DNA of 64,000 bases from Amphiura filiformis (GCF_039555335.1 NC_092640.1:39166295-39230294); one strand, 5' to 3'; counted from the first letter of the stretch, positions 10,921 to 23,705 are shown. Notes: generated by a model not told the origin, from the sequence alone. A program made the numbers and translations.

Positions 10921-13390
10921 GACCGATCATAACGTTGCGTCCAAATCGTGTTGACTCAAATCGCGCGAAATGTGATGTTATAAGCATTATATATTGATTA
11001 AATTATTTGCACAAAAATAAGGCAATTAATTTAATCATTTTCATAAGTAAATCTGTAATGATTGCCACATAGATGTTGGCAACCTTTTTAATTAAATTTA
11101 GCCTTTCTTTTCAGACCGTTTTCGACGTACCAAATCTGTATTCACTTTAACCAACACATCTTAACAACCAAAAATTTTAATCAAATAACTTGTAGCCAAG
11201 ATTTAAGAGTATAACCATGTGTAATTTCAATGTTCTGACACGTAAAATAACATATAGATGTGATGATGGAGGCAGAACTTTTTGAATTACCCTGGTATCA
11301 TAAAATATTTTCAAAGCTTTTACCATAGAACAATACCTGGAAGCGCCACTAGAAATTAGCATGAGGCCGCATTCATATGTAAATAGCGTATTGTTATTTA
11401 AATTTGTGCCCAGACGTATTGAGAGCGACAGTCATGTTATCCAGATAGAGAATGTCTTGATGCGCCAGTCATGTCAAATTGCTGAGTGAATGTGTATAAA
11501 TCCCCTTTCTGTATATGTAATAAGCTAGTATAGTTCGTGTTCCAGTTTGTTATAACAAAAAAATAAGTATATTATTAAGTGTATAAACTTTGAAATTGAC
11601 GTGAATTTGAAGTGCAGAGCTCCAAATCTAGCTAAATCGTGTAGTGTGAAATTATGCTGTGTGACCCCATCTGCGTGGTAGAATTATATTCATAAAACAT
11701 TGAATTTAACATTATAATATGGGCAGCCAACCACGATTTATCAGCATTTAAAAGATATATTAACAAAGATAAATAATCAATAATACAAATGTCAATTTAA
11801 CTAGTAAACAAGTCTGAAATCTTAAAATGTTGCCACGTGATTTCCCGAACACATGATATGTCAACATGTGACCTTATTCAGATTTACCGTAAGTATTTGG
11901 AGTATGGTGCACGGCTTGCAGGCAACTGTGTATTATTTTCTTTACCTCCGTATAAAATCAATAATTCATGCTGGGAGCCAAGTAACATTCTGTCTGCTTA
12001 GTGCAGATTGTATTTTATTTTACCTGAGAGCATAATAGAAATACATAAAGACGAATAAGGCGCCATGATGGAAAGCTATGGACGGTCAGGTCGGGTATCA
12101 AAGGTTATTTTAACTTCAAATACTACTTGTATTTCACACCTTGCCTCTGTCACGTATTTCCTTCATATTATTGACCTCAAGTCTTAATTTTGACTTTGCT
12201 ATTGCAAAATGTCATTTCATATCAAATAAGTAGACTTTCTTTGAAAAAACATATCACTGGTGCCTGATGGGAATACCCGTCCGCCATTTCATTAAACGGG
12301 ATCGTTTTCGCGTGATTTGTGCCCAGATGTATTGGGGGCGCGCTATACTCTCATTGAACAGGCAAAGATCGCAAAACTAACAACGTTGTTATTTGCCAAT
12401 ATTAATTAACATGATCCAAGGGGTCGAACATGAATTATTCATAACGGATCGATAACTGGCCTCACTTTCTAGCTAGTAAACCAGCGGAATTGTTCATAGG
12501 TTTTGCGTTGCTAATAGAACCATCGTGAATTTAGTGTCACCCCTTGCTTTTACTGTTCGCTTCACTTGCATTTTTGAATGCACCTGCTCTGTTTAGAACT
12601 AATTCCGTGGACACGCATAATAAATATTAGATTAAAGATTTTTGAGTGTTTTGATGACTTGAAAATGTCAACCTATTTTATCATAAGCCTATTTCGGTCA
12701 TAAATATTTTTAAAGCTTTTACTGTTCGCTTCACTTGCATTTTTGAATGCAGGTTCTCTGATTATAATTTATCCCGTGGATTCACTCATGATCTCACATA
12801 CTCAAGATTCCACAACTTGCAACTTTCGTACTTTCTAATTGATTTTCACTTAAGGTTATATAATGGATTTTTCAAGGCTGATTACAGAAGGGCGTAAGTT
12901 AATAATAGAAACAGCCATGCAGAAAAAAATGAACTCAAGCGTACTTTGTGTATCAATCTACATGCACATGACCACGAACATCACAAACCGTGGCATGTGA
13001 CACATCCTATGTTGCAGGGATTCTGCAATTTTCCTATGGTATTTTATAAATTTTCAATTTTTTAAATATTACCCTTAGATGATATCTGTTGTGAAATAAA
13101 TCAATGCCGCTATAGGCTATAATAGGCCTTGTAGGCCTACCCTGATTATGCAATATATATAACAATAGCTACAACAACAATAACAAAACCAACAACCAAT
13201 ATCTAATTTGTAAAAAATATTCATAGGCGTATATAGCCCGCGTCTATTTAGATTAGTAGGCCTATTCCTGAATTATACAATAAAAAAACGGCAAAAACAA
13301 TCAATCACTGCAATCAGAAAGAAAGAAACGAACAAGAAAGAAGACAGAAAAAGAGAAAAAAGTAAGAAAAAATAGAAAATAATAGAATTG
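10921..13390. other. Long spacer, only a short direct repeat seen
   Basis: I find no exon of the array and no recognisable transposon end. About 75 bases starting TTTTACTGTTCGCTTCACTT occur at 12550-12620 and again, 170 bases later, at 12716-12790. Elsewhere it is AT-rich and featureless. Confidence 0.45.
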
Positions 13391-13492
13391 GACCACACAG
13401 GGACTCGAACCCGTACTAATTGACCAGCTCAAAAGTATTACATAGTCGAGAATAGTACAAGTCGAGCGCGCTAACCGATTGAGCCACGGAAG
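13391..13492 (-). tRNA. tRNA-like pseudogene with intron-like insert
   Basis: On the minus strand an A box (TGGCTCAATCGG, 13486-13475) and a perfect B box (GGTTCGAGTCC, 13411-13401) lie further apart than in a normal tRNA. A CTTGTA anticodon-loop-like sequence is followed by about 22 extra bases before a possible 3' anticodon stem. Acceptor and T stems pair poorly, so it is probably a relic or part of a SINE. Confidence 0.3.
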
Positions 13493-13574
13493 TAAACGTC
13501 TCAAACTGACTATGATATTCAATAGTCCATACAGGTTGTTATGATAAACAAGCGCATTGTCCCCGCAAAGTCGG

Positions 13575-14730
13575 TCGCATCGATGACGAAAAAACTCGTT
13601 TTTTTTGCAAAAGTAGCTTCAATTTTGAATGAAAATCAAATGGTAGAGTAATCGAAAGACCGTTGAGAAATAATGTTGGTAGTTAGATGTCAAAATTAGC
13701 GTTCCACAATCAAGATATCAATAATGTAACAAAACAGTTTTTTCTCAATCAAGATTCTCGAAAATGTTCCCCAAAAACGGGCTTTTAAAATTTATTCGGT
13801 ATACTGTATTTGGTTCTTCCCCATGGCAACATTATTTCTGTGATCGATTTGTAGTACAATACAAAAATGAAGAAAACAATCACTCGGCGAGGTTTTATAC
13901 GGAGCGCACATTTGAAAAAAAAAACGTCATGGAACGCGTTTTTGATCTTGTAAACATGGTGCGTAAAAACGCTTTAAACGAAGGATTTTCAAATTTATTC
14001 TAAAATTGGCATAAACACTAAAAAAAAATGAATGTTAAGCTACATCCAATGCACCAACATTTCACTCACTGCGATATTTGATTGCTGAGAAAACTCTGTT
14101 TTAGAGAACAACTTTATACGTCGTTTATACGTACGTTTCTTGGTGTAACCTTAAGGATACTATACAAGAAACGTATACAAACGTATAAAAGACGTATAAA
14201 CTTGATCTCTGAAATCAAGTTTTCTCAGCAATTAAATATCCCAGTGAGAGAAATGTTGGTGCGTTGGATATAGCTTACACTATTTTTATATGTTTATATC
14301 TTGTTAGAACCCGTTTGAATATCCTTCGTTTGCATCCATTTTACGCCCTAGGTTGATGAGATAAAAAACGTGTTCATGTTTTTGTTTTTTTTCAAATGAG
14401 TGTCCCGTATAAAACCACGTAAAGTGATTGCTTTCACTTTTTTGTACTGTGCTACAAACCGATCAAAGAAATAATGTCGCCATTTATCAGAACCAAATGC
14501 AGTACCGAGTAAATTTTAGAAGCCCGATTTGGGGGGAACTTTTTCGAGAATCTTGCATAATAAAAACTGTTTCGTTACATTAGCGATATGTGGCTTGTGG
14601 AATGTTAATTTTGACACCTAACTACCTACATTATTTCTCAGCTTTCTGTCACTTGCTGTCCCATTTCATTTTCACTGGACAAATAGAAGCTAATATCGCA
14701 AAAAACGAAGACTTTTTCGCCATCGATACG
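13575..14730. repeat. 1.16 kb near-palindrome (giant foldback)
   Basis: Two arms of about 560 bases mirror each other through a centre at about 14153 with a spacer of about 26 bases. Matching pairs include CATCGATGACG with CATCGATACG at the outer ends, TTGAGAAATAATGT with ACATTATTTCTCA, and ACGTTTCTT with AAGAAACGT at the centre. Arms differ by scattered substitutions and small indels. The 79-codon frame in one arm is not supported as a gene. Confidence 0.75.
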
Positions 14731-15062
14731 TCCGAAGTGGTGTAATGTGAAACCAGTTTTGATGAAATCGGATCATCTTTAAAATTGAACCAGGCTCTGT
14801 GTATATGTAATTTTTGACATATGGCATATCAGATGTTATGAACCGCTGAACTATTAAAGCACCGTAGAACAATGTGACAATTGATTTTTTAAAATTCCTA
14901 GCGTAGACTTCAATCGACGAATCACAGGACCAGAAATCACAAACTGCCACTGAACTCTCCAACAATGAAATCTTCAGGCGCTTGAGATTTAAGACCCCGA
15001 AGATTTCTTAGACGTTCAAAATTGAACATTTACCATGGTAATTTAAATCCGAAACTGCTGCA

Positions 15063-15640
15063 CAGTGTCAACACCCAGTATTATAAATATTTTTTTCCAT
15101 ACAGCTCAATACTCCGTTGAAATCAATATTCTATTATTGACAGAGATAAAGAAAGTTTACATATGCATTGTGTTATAGGGCTTGCACGTGGAACTTAACT
15201 GAATGGGCTAAACGTGTTCCTTTATACCTATAAAGTATTAATTGTAATTCTCAAAATTAAATATATCACAATTTTTCTTTCGATTTTTTACTTTTAAAAT
15301 GCAGTAAAAGATATCCACAGCAAGCTGCAAGGCCCCGCTAATTAGTGTATTGCTTTTCGAGTGAGTGTACTGGAAACAAAACCCTGATTTTACCTGAAAA
15401 CAAATCGATTTTCTTGTAATAGAAACATCATATGGGGGTACTAGAGCATGCACAAATCGTAATAAGGTGTAGAATATAGAAACTCTGTTGTATCTCATAT
15501 GATAGTCATGGTATGCTTAGCCTGAGTCGCTCGGCCTATCTCGAACAAAATCGCGATGCGTAGCTGTTGAAAAACGAGAGGATTCGCTGTACTATCACGG
15601 CAATTTTTGACACGAAGATATAGGGATGATGACGATGTGT
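15063..15640. mobile_element. Element X, copy 1
   Basis: It is homologous over its length to the two outer parts of 36276-38440, from CAGTGTCAACACC on the left to GATGACGATGTGT on the right. It lacks the 1.5 kb insert seen there. It is non-coding and ends just downstream of the donor of the first exon at 15671. Its flanks share only GCTG, so target duplication is unclear here. Confidence 0.6.
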
Positions 15641-15670
15641 GCTGGGCGTTAAAACTTAAAATCAACTCAC

Positions 15671-15863
15671 CAGTCTCACCAATGACAAAAGTATTGTTTG
15701 CGTTCTGAGTTAAGCTAGCAGCAGCAAGAATAAGTCCAATAACAGCTATTACAAGAGCTACAATGCTCACAACCAGCGGAAGCGAAATACTCGTCGACGT
15801 ATTGCGACCTCCATCAACTTTAATCATGTCTATCTTGCTGCTAACACTTTGGGTATCCGCCAT
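15671..15863 (-). CDS. Orphan or alternative first exon (long N-terminal tail)
   Basis: The ATG is at 15863 and the exon is 193 bases, ending in phase 1 at a GTGAGT donor. It encodes a longer polar tail (about 27 residues) than the other first exons, then a hydrophobic segment beginning LPLVVSIVALVIAVIGLI and a TQNANNTFVIGETG linker. It is clearly homologous to exon 1 of gene A. No exons 2-8 lie between it and gene A's own exon 1. It is either an alternative first exon of gene A or the remnant of a lost gene copy. Confidence 0.6.
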
Positions 15864-16150
15864 TTTTACAAGGGTCCCTTATAACCGGCCTGCTCAGCTC
15901 ACACTCATTCAGCTGCTACAAAATACTGTTTATTTTGCATTGTTTAATTTCATGGCACTCTGAGCACAGAGTATCATCATGATGTCATCTGCCATTCATA
16001 TAATTTGAAGTGCTTTGACTTGACAGCACCTCTCAAGGACAGTTTTTTACCATGTTCACTCAGCATGACCAATTGGATTTTTGGAAACCAACCAATGGGT
16101 TGGAACGTGTTAAATTGTGACAAAACTTTACGACATGAAAGCAGGATTTT
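15864..16150 (-). promoter_or_regulatory. Upstream flank of the 15.86 kb first exon
   Basis: The stretch TTTACCATGTTCACTCAG near 16047 matches the flank of gene A's first exon near 7638. The two first exons therefore share upstream sequence. Regulatory function is inferred only from position. Confidence 0.3.
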
Positions 16151-16523
16151 ATGATTTAGTTTACTAATTACTACCACTGAAAGAGTTTTTAGCTCTTAAA
16201 CCTATGTAGTTTTCGAGATATTATGCAATTTAGTTAAATGTAAACTTATTTTTCAACACAAACATGAAGTCAGTAGGAACTTGGCTTTAGTTATGGCTTT
16301 AAAGCCAGTTAGAGTAGTTAGTTGCTGTCAATTGGTCGAATCCTGTGAATAGTAATAACCTCTCGTGACCATTTTTGTGGTTATTTTAAAGGAAAAAAAA
16401 AAAAAATTCAAATATCAAAACGCAACATTTTCATAAACGATACATATCTAACCACAGTAAGCTACAATACATTAAGCATGCTCTTCATGTGTACATGTAT
16501 CATAATAAAATAATCAAACCTAC

Positions 16524-16662
16524 CTCCATCTCCGCCCCCAATAATATAGTTGTTGGTTCCCTTCTGTGACAAGCTAACTGCGCCCAGAATAACGGCAATT
16601 ATCGCAATCACTAACGCCAAGACGCTTACAATTATCGGTAGACTCGACCCAGAATCCCCCAT
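16524..16662 (-). CDS. Orphan or alternative first exon (short tail)
   Basis: The ATG is at 16662 and the exon is 139 bases, ending in phase 1 at GTAGGT. It encodes MGDSGSSLPIIVSVLAL and the rest of a hydrophobic segment, then SLSQKGTNNYIIGGGDGG. It is closest to exon 1 of gene B. Upstream bases (GAACAAAATTAGTTCCGAG) match those above 42514. No downstream exons of its own are visible before gene A. Confidence 0.65.
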
Positions 16663-17234
16663 TTTGAGTCTGTTTCTTGCAACTTATGAACAAAATTAGT
16701 TCCGAGCCGAAAACTTCTCATTTCCCGTCGCATAAAGGGCGTAAACCACCAAATAACTTCTCCATTGAAAAGCACGTAGAAATCAACTTTTTTAAGCGGA
16801 GTTTTCTACCAGGCGTGACAATTTTTTTCACTTTTTAACGTCATCCCTGTATTAATGAAGGACTGAAATATCATTTAAGCTTCAATTTTGAGGCTTTACA
16901 GATTCAGTTTTTTATTAAAAAATGTTGAAAAGAGACGCCGCTATTTCAACGCCAAAACTAGCATTAAAACTTGTTCCGTTAGCAGTAATTCGGACAGGGC
17001 CTACTTTTCTTGTGAAATCGATTTGTATAATTTCATATCTATTTTAGTCATTAATAGGTTAGCATCTTTCATTTAAATCAGAACATGCCAACCTCACGAA
17101 GAACATGGTCCCTAAGGACACCACATTGTTTCCAGTAGCCATATACTATTAACCGGAACTCATCACCATTGCACCTTTCGCGCACTGATTTGGTGTCATG
17201 CGCCCTTAACAACACACTTCTAAGCAGAGAGAAG
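16663..17234. other. Spacer upstream of the 16.66 kb first exon
   Basis: The first 60 bases match other first-exon flanks, and the caaataact..ccattgaaa block near 16750 resembles 43675. Nothing further is recognised. Confidence 0.4.
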
Positions 17235-17499
17235 ACATCCTTGAGAGGGCACTCTATTCACGTGGTTTCTTTTCCAACGCAAAAAGATTACGAATTTTGA
17301 TGGTTTGCAAGTGAAGAGTGTCCACACTATCGACTGATTACGTAACTGTTATGAATAATTAATTGTTTTTTCAATGCAATCAACTCGACCCATTAGTACA
17401 TATTATTTGTATTATCAAAGTACTTGGAACAGCAATCCGGTGAGTTCAATGAACTACGCCCTAATACCGATGGAGTTGCGTTCTTCTCTCCATTACACA

Positions 17500-17606
17500 G
17501 ATCATACTGCAGTTACTGTCCGTTTTCCTATACACAATACACAGTGCTCTTACCATTGACGCGTGACCTCTACAAATAGCGTACGTTAGAAGTATGGGGA
17601 TTTGCC
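17500..17606 (+). repeat. Dispersed segment S, locus 1, left part
   Basis: The stretch GTTACTGTCCGTTTTCC through ATTGACGCGTGACCTCTAC is repeated at 37235-37350. At this locus it is split from its right part (18918-19560) by the TA element at 17609-18915. Confidence 0.65.
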
Positions 17607-17608
17607 TA

Positions 17609-18080
17609 CTGTCTGTTCAATTAGCTTAGATTCTTGAATTTTTAAGATATTTGAAAAAATACAAAATTGTGATCAAAGTCATCAAAGAAAATTGTTAGCA
17701 CAGCCTTAGACCTAACGTGATTTATGCTTTTCAAATTCTAAAGTTCAATTTAAAACCCCATTTCTTTTCAATTTTGGTCTTTTCCCGCGAGATTTTTATA
17801 AGAAGCCGTAAAACGTCGTGTACCATAAACTTTTTTGAATCAATCCATTTAGAGCAATGGGGACGAATGTCATAATGCGCTGAGATAGTATTTATTCGAC
17901 CATCCGCATCAAGAAGTATTGTCCAGCAAAATAGCTATATTTGCCAGTAGGCCTATTTGTGTTGAAATTATTTATGAACTAAGTTTTCTAAAATAGGCCC
18001 AGCTTATATAAATACATTCCTTGCGTATTTATTTCCATATTTATTAATTTATTTATTAATTAATTAATTAATTAATTAAT

Positions 18081-18175
<95 letters not shown>

Positions 18176-18915
18176 TTTTGCGAATGGGTATGAGAAGGTG
18201 TAGGCCTATAGCCTATTATAAAACTACACATTTATTTTCAATTTGTTTTGTTTGTTGAATTATATACAAACTATGAGAAGGACATTTGGAAACAAAAGAA
18301 CTTTTGTACAAGAAAATATTATTTAAAACACTCAGGTTACAGAAAACAATTCTTGTAAAGTCACTGTATCTGAAAATGTCAAGCGAATGCTGATATTCTT
18401 CGGAAGGAATGATGGTATTAAACAAAACTCAATTTACATTGTAAACCAGTTGAAATAAGAACGAAAGCCATAATTTTAATGTCATTGTTTAGGAAAAAAA
18501 TAATGCTCAGAATAATGTTATGCATAAAACGTAATCGCGCCATATAATTTCGTGTAACAAAAACCGGTAGACCATCATAGAACCTATCCAATAACCGGAA
18601 CGGTATAACAATTGAAATGGCAGGACAGATTGGTGGACAGATTGTTTTGCTAAATTGGATATGGTCCATGCCCTAAATTGAGAATGGACCGTCCCACTCA
18701 ATTTGTGAAAAGGTCGCGAACCCTTTTGGTAACTGCCTAAAATGAGGCACAATTGAAAAGAAATGGGGTTTTAAATTGAACTTGGGAATTTGAAAAGGAT
18801 AAATTACGTTGGGTCTAAGGCTGTGCTAACACATTTCTTTGATGACTTTGGCCACAATTGTGTATTTTGTCAAATATCTTAAAAATTCAAGAATCTAAGC
18901 TAATTGAACAGACAG
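17609..18915. repeat. TA-flanked foldback element inserted into segment S
   Basis: The ends CTGTCTGTTCAATTAGC and its reverse complement lie between TA dinucleotides (17607-17608, 18916-18917). The inverted ends run about 200 bases. The homologous locus near 37345 reads through without the element and has a single TA. The inside carries an ATTT microsatellite. There is no transposase. Confidence 0.85.
18033..18178 (+). repeat. (ATTT)n microsatellite
   Basis: About 145 bases of near-uninterrupted ATTT units lie inside the TA element. Confidence 0.9.
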
Positions 18916-18917
18916 TA

Positions 18918-19250
18918 GTTAACGTCGCTGTGTGAAAAATAACCGGCCAATATTAAAAGTACTCTTCTAAAATTCTAGAAAATATAGTTTTGTAACATGT
19001 CCTAAATTTAAGCTAATTGAGATGTTTGGAAATATTCGTACTTTGGTGTTTTAGTGTATGTTATAGGTAATAGTACATTGCCTAGTTAACGTCGCTGTGT
19101 GAAAAATAACCGGCCAATATTAAAAGTACTCATCTAAAATTCTAGAAAATATAGTTTTGTAACATGTCCTAAATTTTTAGCTAATTAAGATGTTTGGAAA
19201 TGTGCGTATTTTGGTGTTTTAGGAAGGATATGTAAACGACAGATAACACC
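18918..19250 (+). repeat. 167-base tandem duplication within segment S
   Basis: The unit beginning AGTTAACGTCGCTGTGTG at 18917 recurs at 19084. Related single copies are at 37345-37500 and, inverted, at 61075-61215. Segment S continues to about 19560, matching up to about 37838. Confidence 0.75.
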
Positions 19251-20059
19251 AAAAAATATGAAGAAATTATTTCCAAACCGATTATGTTGCTCATTTTCAA
19301 GAATGCTGGTTAACAAAAAGCAGACCATTGTCTCATTTCGTGAACAAAGGTCCACATACCATTGTTTCCTCTATAATCGGTTCCCCAACTGAAGCTATAA
19401 TACCAGCTCATTGCGATACCGCACATATAAAACAGACACATATGCACAACCAGAGAAGATCTGATTTAATCAGTTGAGCTGTTTTCAATGAGTGTTATCT
19501 TGGTTTAATAGCTTTTAATGGGGTTTAAGTCCTGCAAAGTTCGTGGTGAATTCTATTGTAGAAATGACTGCATCATGTGAACAAATACAACCTTATACAA
19601 TAGAAGAAGGTCAGCACATATGACCTGCTTGAGTTGTACAAAAAGCTCAATATTGAAAAGACTAGTAGCAGTATTCGTTTGTGCATATGGACTGCATATT
19701 GAAGATGCAAAATTTAAGTCATTATAATTTAGATAACAAACGGGATTTTGATATACGGTAAAAACATGGAATAAAACGACTAATATATTCTGCCATTATG
19801 GCGTCAGGTCAATGGTCCATTATATTGCGTATGTTTCTTTTAATTCATTAATATTCAGGACCAATTTTGCAACCCATTTATATGTACGCAGGCGGATCTG
19901 GGTTTGTTTGTATTTTCGTTTCTTTTTAAATAACAAATTCTGGTTTTCCAGTGCACGGGGCCGCCAAGATGATACTATTTTAATGCTTTTAAAAGGTATT
20001 TCTAGTATAATGAGCAGACACAATTGAGGGGTCATTTTGCCATGCAAATGAGCGAGTGT

Positions 20060-20225
20060 CGCACGCCTGGTACAAGGTAGATTACTAAACATTTAGTCGG
20101 GTCATTTTCTTTACTTGATTTCGAATATTATGTTGAAAGTCACACGCCACTTAATCTTTTGTAGTACATTGTAGTACATACAAGTCATGTAAATTCTATC
20201 CAGGGTAACATTTTAAATTATGCTG
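20060..20225 (-). promoter_or_regulatory. Orphan copy of first-exon upstream flank
   Basis: ACAAGGTAGATTACTAAAC, TTTCTTTACTTGATTTCGA and a later CCAGGGTAA match the flanks upstream of the first exons at 7404 and 42514. No first exon lies downstream on the minus strand here, so it is a relic of another gene copy or a solo upstream module. Confidence 0.4.
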
Positions 20226-20624
20226 GTTAGATTTAAGAATAATGCACTTTTGTTGACGAATAAATTCTATGTTCCCCGATCGAACTTTTTCATGTTTACT
20301 ACTTGTAAAGCGATTTAGACTCAACTGTTCCAATTTGATCAGAAAAATAAAGTAAAATTCTTTTAACTCTAATAGTTAACTTACAACTTTTAGGGGCCAT
20401 AATGTATATACCAAAAGAACGTTTCAAAACGTAAAAACGGAGCCAAAGTTTAAAAAATCTTTCCTGTGTGGCTTTTCACCCTTTTTAAAACTTGGTCCCA
20501 TTTAGTAAAGTCGTAATAACGTGTAATATGACGTAGGCTATGTATTATCAAAAGCATTTGAAGGTTTATGTTTTATTATAATAAGTGTTCATAAAGAGTA
20601 GTAGAGTACATGTATTATAAACTC

Positions 20625-22260
20625 CTCAAAAAAGTTTGGAAACTATCAAAAACGGCTGTATATCAGAAATTTTAGAAATCTATCTCCACATTGTTTCATA
20701 TCAGTGAAACCATTGTTCTTTCCTGTCAACAATGACACCTGACGGTATAATTGAAGACCGAATTAAAAATACTAGTTTGCGTATGACGTCCTGTCAACTA
20801 GATTAATAATGCCGTACTGCGCAGGTGAGCAACTAATCACATCGCGACTTTGCTTCAATTATAACTTATTCCACGGCTGAGTAACTTTCTTTGAAAGATA
20901 GAGAGGTCTCAAAAATGTGCCAAATTGACCATTGTCTGCGCTCATCTTATTGCTGTGAATGAATGAACGAGTGAATAAATGAATGAATGAAAAGTTGTTT
21001 GCCGTACATCATGTTAAATAAAAAGTGCTAGGATGGTTCTACATGTGGTTTTAAATGGATCAACGCAAGTCAATCTCTCTTGCTGGTCACTTCTTCATAG
21101 TGGCCATTTGCAAGAAAATTCTAATCAACCATAGTTTGATTATCAAATCTGGATAAGGCTCAATTAGTCAGCTTGAGGGTGGCATACCTTAGAATCAAAG
21201 TGCGGCAACTTTTGGAGTTTCCTGTAGTATCATCTCCAAGCTAAAAGCCCAGTTTCGTCAAACCGGAGATGTCAAAGACAGACCCAAAAGTGACCCCCAA
21301 GAAAAACAACGGCTGCAGAAGACCGGTACATCAGACTGGCAGCATTTATTTTATTTTATTATTTTATTTTATTAGATCTTATTTTGCCTGGGTCCACACT
21401 GATTTCCAGTCTGGCCCAGGAGTCAAACAATAAATAACATCATATATGAACACACCAAGAAAACACATCTGCGCTGGCCGGCTGCAGTGCGGCTATGTCA
21501 ACAGGCTTCTAAGACAGCCCGCAGACAAAGTCCGCACTGCAGCCGACCATCACCAATGCAACAACCTGAATATTTAAATAATTAAATTGCACATCGCTTT
21601 GTAGGAGGTAATGGAACTTTAACCTGGGTTGGCAATGAATTGAAAGAGACCACGCCTCTGGATGTGAATTTTCGCTTAGCCGACTCGCTCTTACAAGGTG
21701 GGATGACCAGGTTATCTTGTGACCCTGCTCTAGTCAGATGTTTGTGACTAGACACTCTGAACGCTGGTCAACCGATTCTTTTGTTGTACAAGGCTCACTC
21801 AGTCATTTAATGAGGCAATGCCCAGTTGAATGCCGGCAATAAAAATGCGTCTGAATAAACACTGGGCCTCAGTCATATAATCTAATATGGCATTCTGTAT
21901 TCACTTGAAGGATCGTCCAACAGAACATGTGTCTGCCTGGGATGGACAGCAATGGGATGGTTCTGTAATTGGCTGCGTCTTATCATCCTCCATGAACATA
22001 GAATGTGATACGATCGGTATTCCAATCCTTTGACAATATCCCCTGATTCAAATGTGTTCTGTAGGTTTATTTATGATCTACGTTTTTTGCCTCATTGGTA
22101 TACCACCGGGTTTTCAAGATTATTTTATCCAGATCATCACTTTCATGCTACAAAGTATCCGATGGCCAATGCTGGTCGATCACGTCCATGTTGAGGGTTC
22201 TTGAGCTGTCAGTGAATGTTGTTCAGGATAAGTTTTTCATCCAACTGAACAGTTTTAAGG
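20625..22260 (+). mobile_element. Decayed Tc1/mariner-like element
   Basis: A left end like ATAAACTCCTCAAAAAAGTT precedes a degraded transposase. From 21226, SIISKLKAQFRQTGDVKDR, and from about 21308 in another frame TTAAEDRYIRLAA, resemble the paired helix-turn-helix region of Tc1-family transposases. Frameshifts are present. About 250 bases from 21346, with a palindromic CTGCAGTGCGG pair, appear to be inserted. The catalytic region is not clearly readable. Confidence 0.55.
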
Positions 22261-22504
22261 GATAGGAGCATGGTATTTCAGACCACTAAATGTATAATAT
22301 GTAAAGTACAATCGAAATATTTCTTTCATTCTGTACCAATATGTCTTAGGCTCAACAAGGACCGAAAATAAGTGTGCTTTTCTGTTTTTTATCCTTGGTT
22401 TGAATCCTAAATGAAATGAAATGAGATCGCATGCTATGTTGCTTTTCAGCTTTCTGATCGCGGGGAAGAATTTAACAGCCTAGAGGATGGGGTACCTGCT
22501 TGAG

Positions 22505-22572
22505 TATATACTGTGGAATGCATAATTGCTGTACAATACTAAGTATTATTCCTATAATTGTCCACTTTGTAG
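22505..22572 (+). repeat. 68-base dispersed repeat, copy 2
   Basis: This is a near-identical copy of 9012-9079 without the adjoining TA MITE. Confidence 0.65.
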
Positions 22573-23330
22573 TAATAAGGATTTGTGGTATCTCTAGGCT
22601 ATTTACTAATTGTACAATAAACCTTTTGGGCCTTAGATCCAAATTATTAGGCTTCCCGGGCTGGCTTAGCTCCGATTAGAACGCTGCCAGATCAGGAGGG
22701 CCCTGCTGGAGCGCAGCCAATTTCGTCGGTAAAGTGTTATACTATTGTAAGTGACAGTTTTGGCCAATTTGAGATATTAACCAATTATCATGATTATGGA
22801 AGGCCATATAAAAACACGCATTTTAAACAAGATTTTAAGTTTCAATTGCTTAATTAATTTTGTAATTAATAAAATAAAATATCGTAAGTGCCTTCAAGAC
22901 CATTGTATGTGCCACATACGCTAAGTTCTTTGGACATAAACAACAAAATCACGGAATGCTACACCATCTTAAGTGCACAACAGTCTCCAACACATCACTG
23001 AATGTGACACTGTAGACTTGTCACCAAGCTGACTATTAAAAGTTCCTAGCTCCCATGACTGGTAATAGAGACAATAAATATGGTGTTTTTAATTTTAAAT
23101 TCAGTAATAAATCTTGAGAGATAACATAATTAGGGCACAAGGTGTCTTGCTATTGTAAATGTTATGTGCCAAAATAAATTAACAGTTAAGTAACATAAAA
23201 TGAAAAGAGAGAGAGAGCAAGGTATACTAACTTGATGTGGGGAAACAAAATACAGACTAGATAGTATGCAGAGGGGACAAAAACAACAAATGTAGGCATA
23301 AAATGGATTAGCATGTGTCTCTCACGGACC
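22573..23330. other. Spacer below gene B, nothing recognised
   Basis: AT-rich sequence with short scattered frames. A few pieces (cactatcgtatgt-like) recur to the right, but no gene or element can be named. Confidence 0.4.
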
Positions 23331-23336
23331 AACCTG

Positions 23337-23610
23337 GGTAAACAAACAAACAAACAAACAAATAAAAGTAGATAAAGTTCGATAGCCAACAATTACCAAT
23401 TCCAAGGCCCACAGAAGTGTTAAACCTGCAAAAACAACAGGGATCAAGGAACAAGGGATGAAAATCACTATGCACATAGACAGACATAGAGAAACAACCA
23501 ATGTAGGTATAGGCAAAGTTTGATGGCCAAAAATTGCCAATTAGCCCACAGAAGTGTCAGGAAAATAGCGTCATGAAAATCACTGTGCACATATAAGCAG
23601 ACCAAACAGA
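23337..23610 (+). repeat. (CAAA)n microsatellite and imperfect tandem duplication
   Basis: CAAA repeats at 23337-23366 are followed by about 140-base units. The AAAGTT(C/T)GATAGCCAA block at about 23373 recurs at about 23515, and GATGAAAATCACTATGCAC at about 23457 recurs at about 23573. Confidence 0.6.
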
Positions 23611-23705
23611 CAACAACATAAAATGACAAATATTGGACATTTAAGCCGACAGTATTACTCGTATGCTATTTTAGCAGTGGATGCTACACTATCGTATGTA
23701 GCACA

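Noticed and set aside
13764..14003. 79-codon frame
   Set aside because: It lies in one arm of the palindrome and is not preserved in the mirrored arm.
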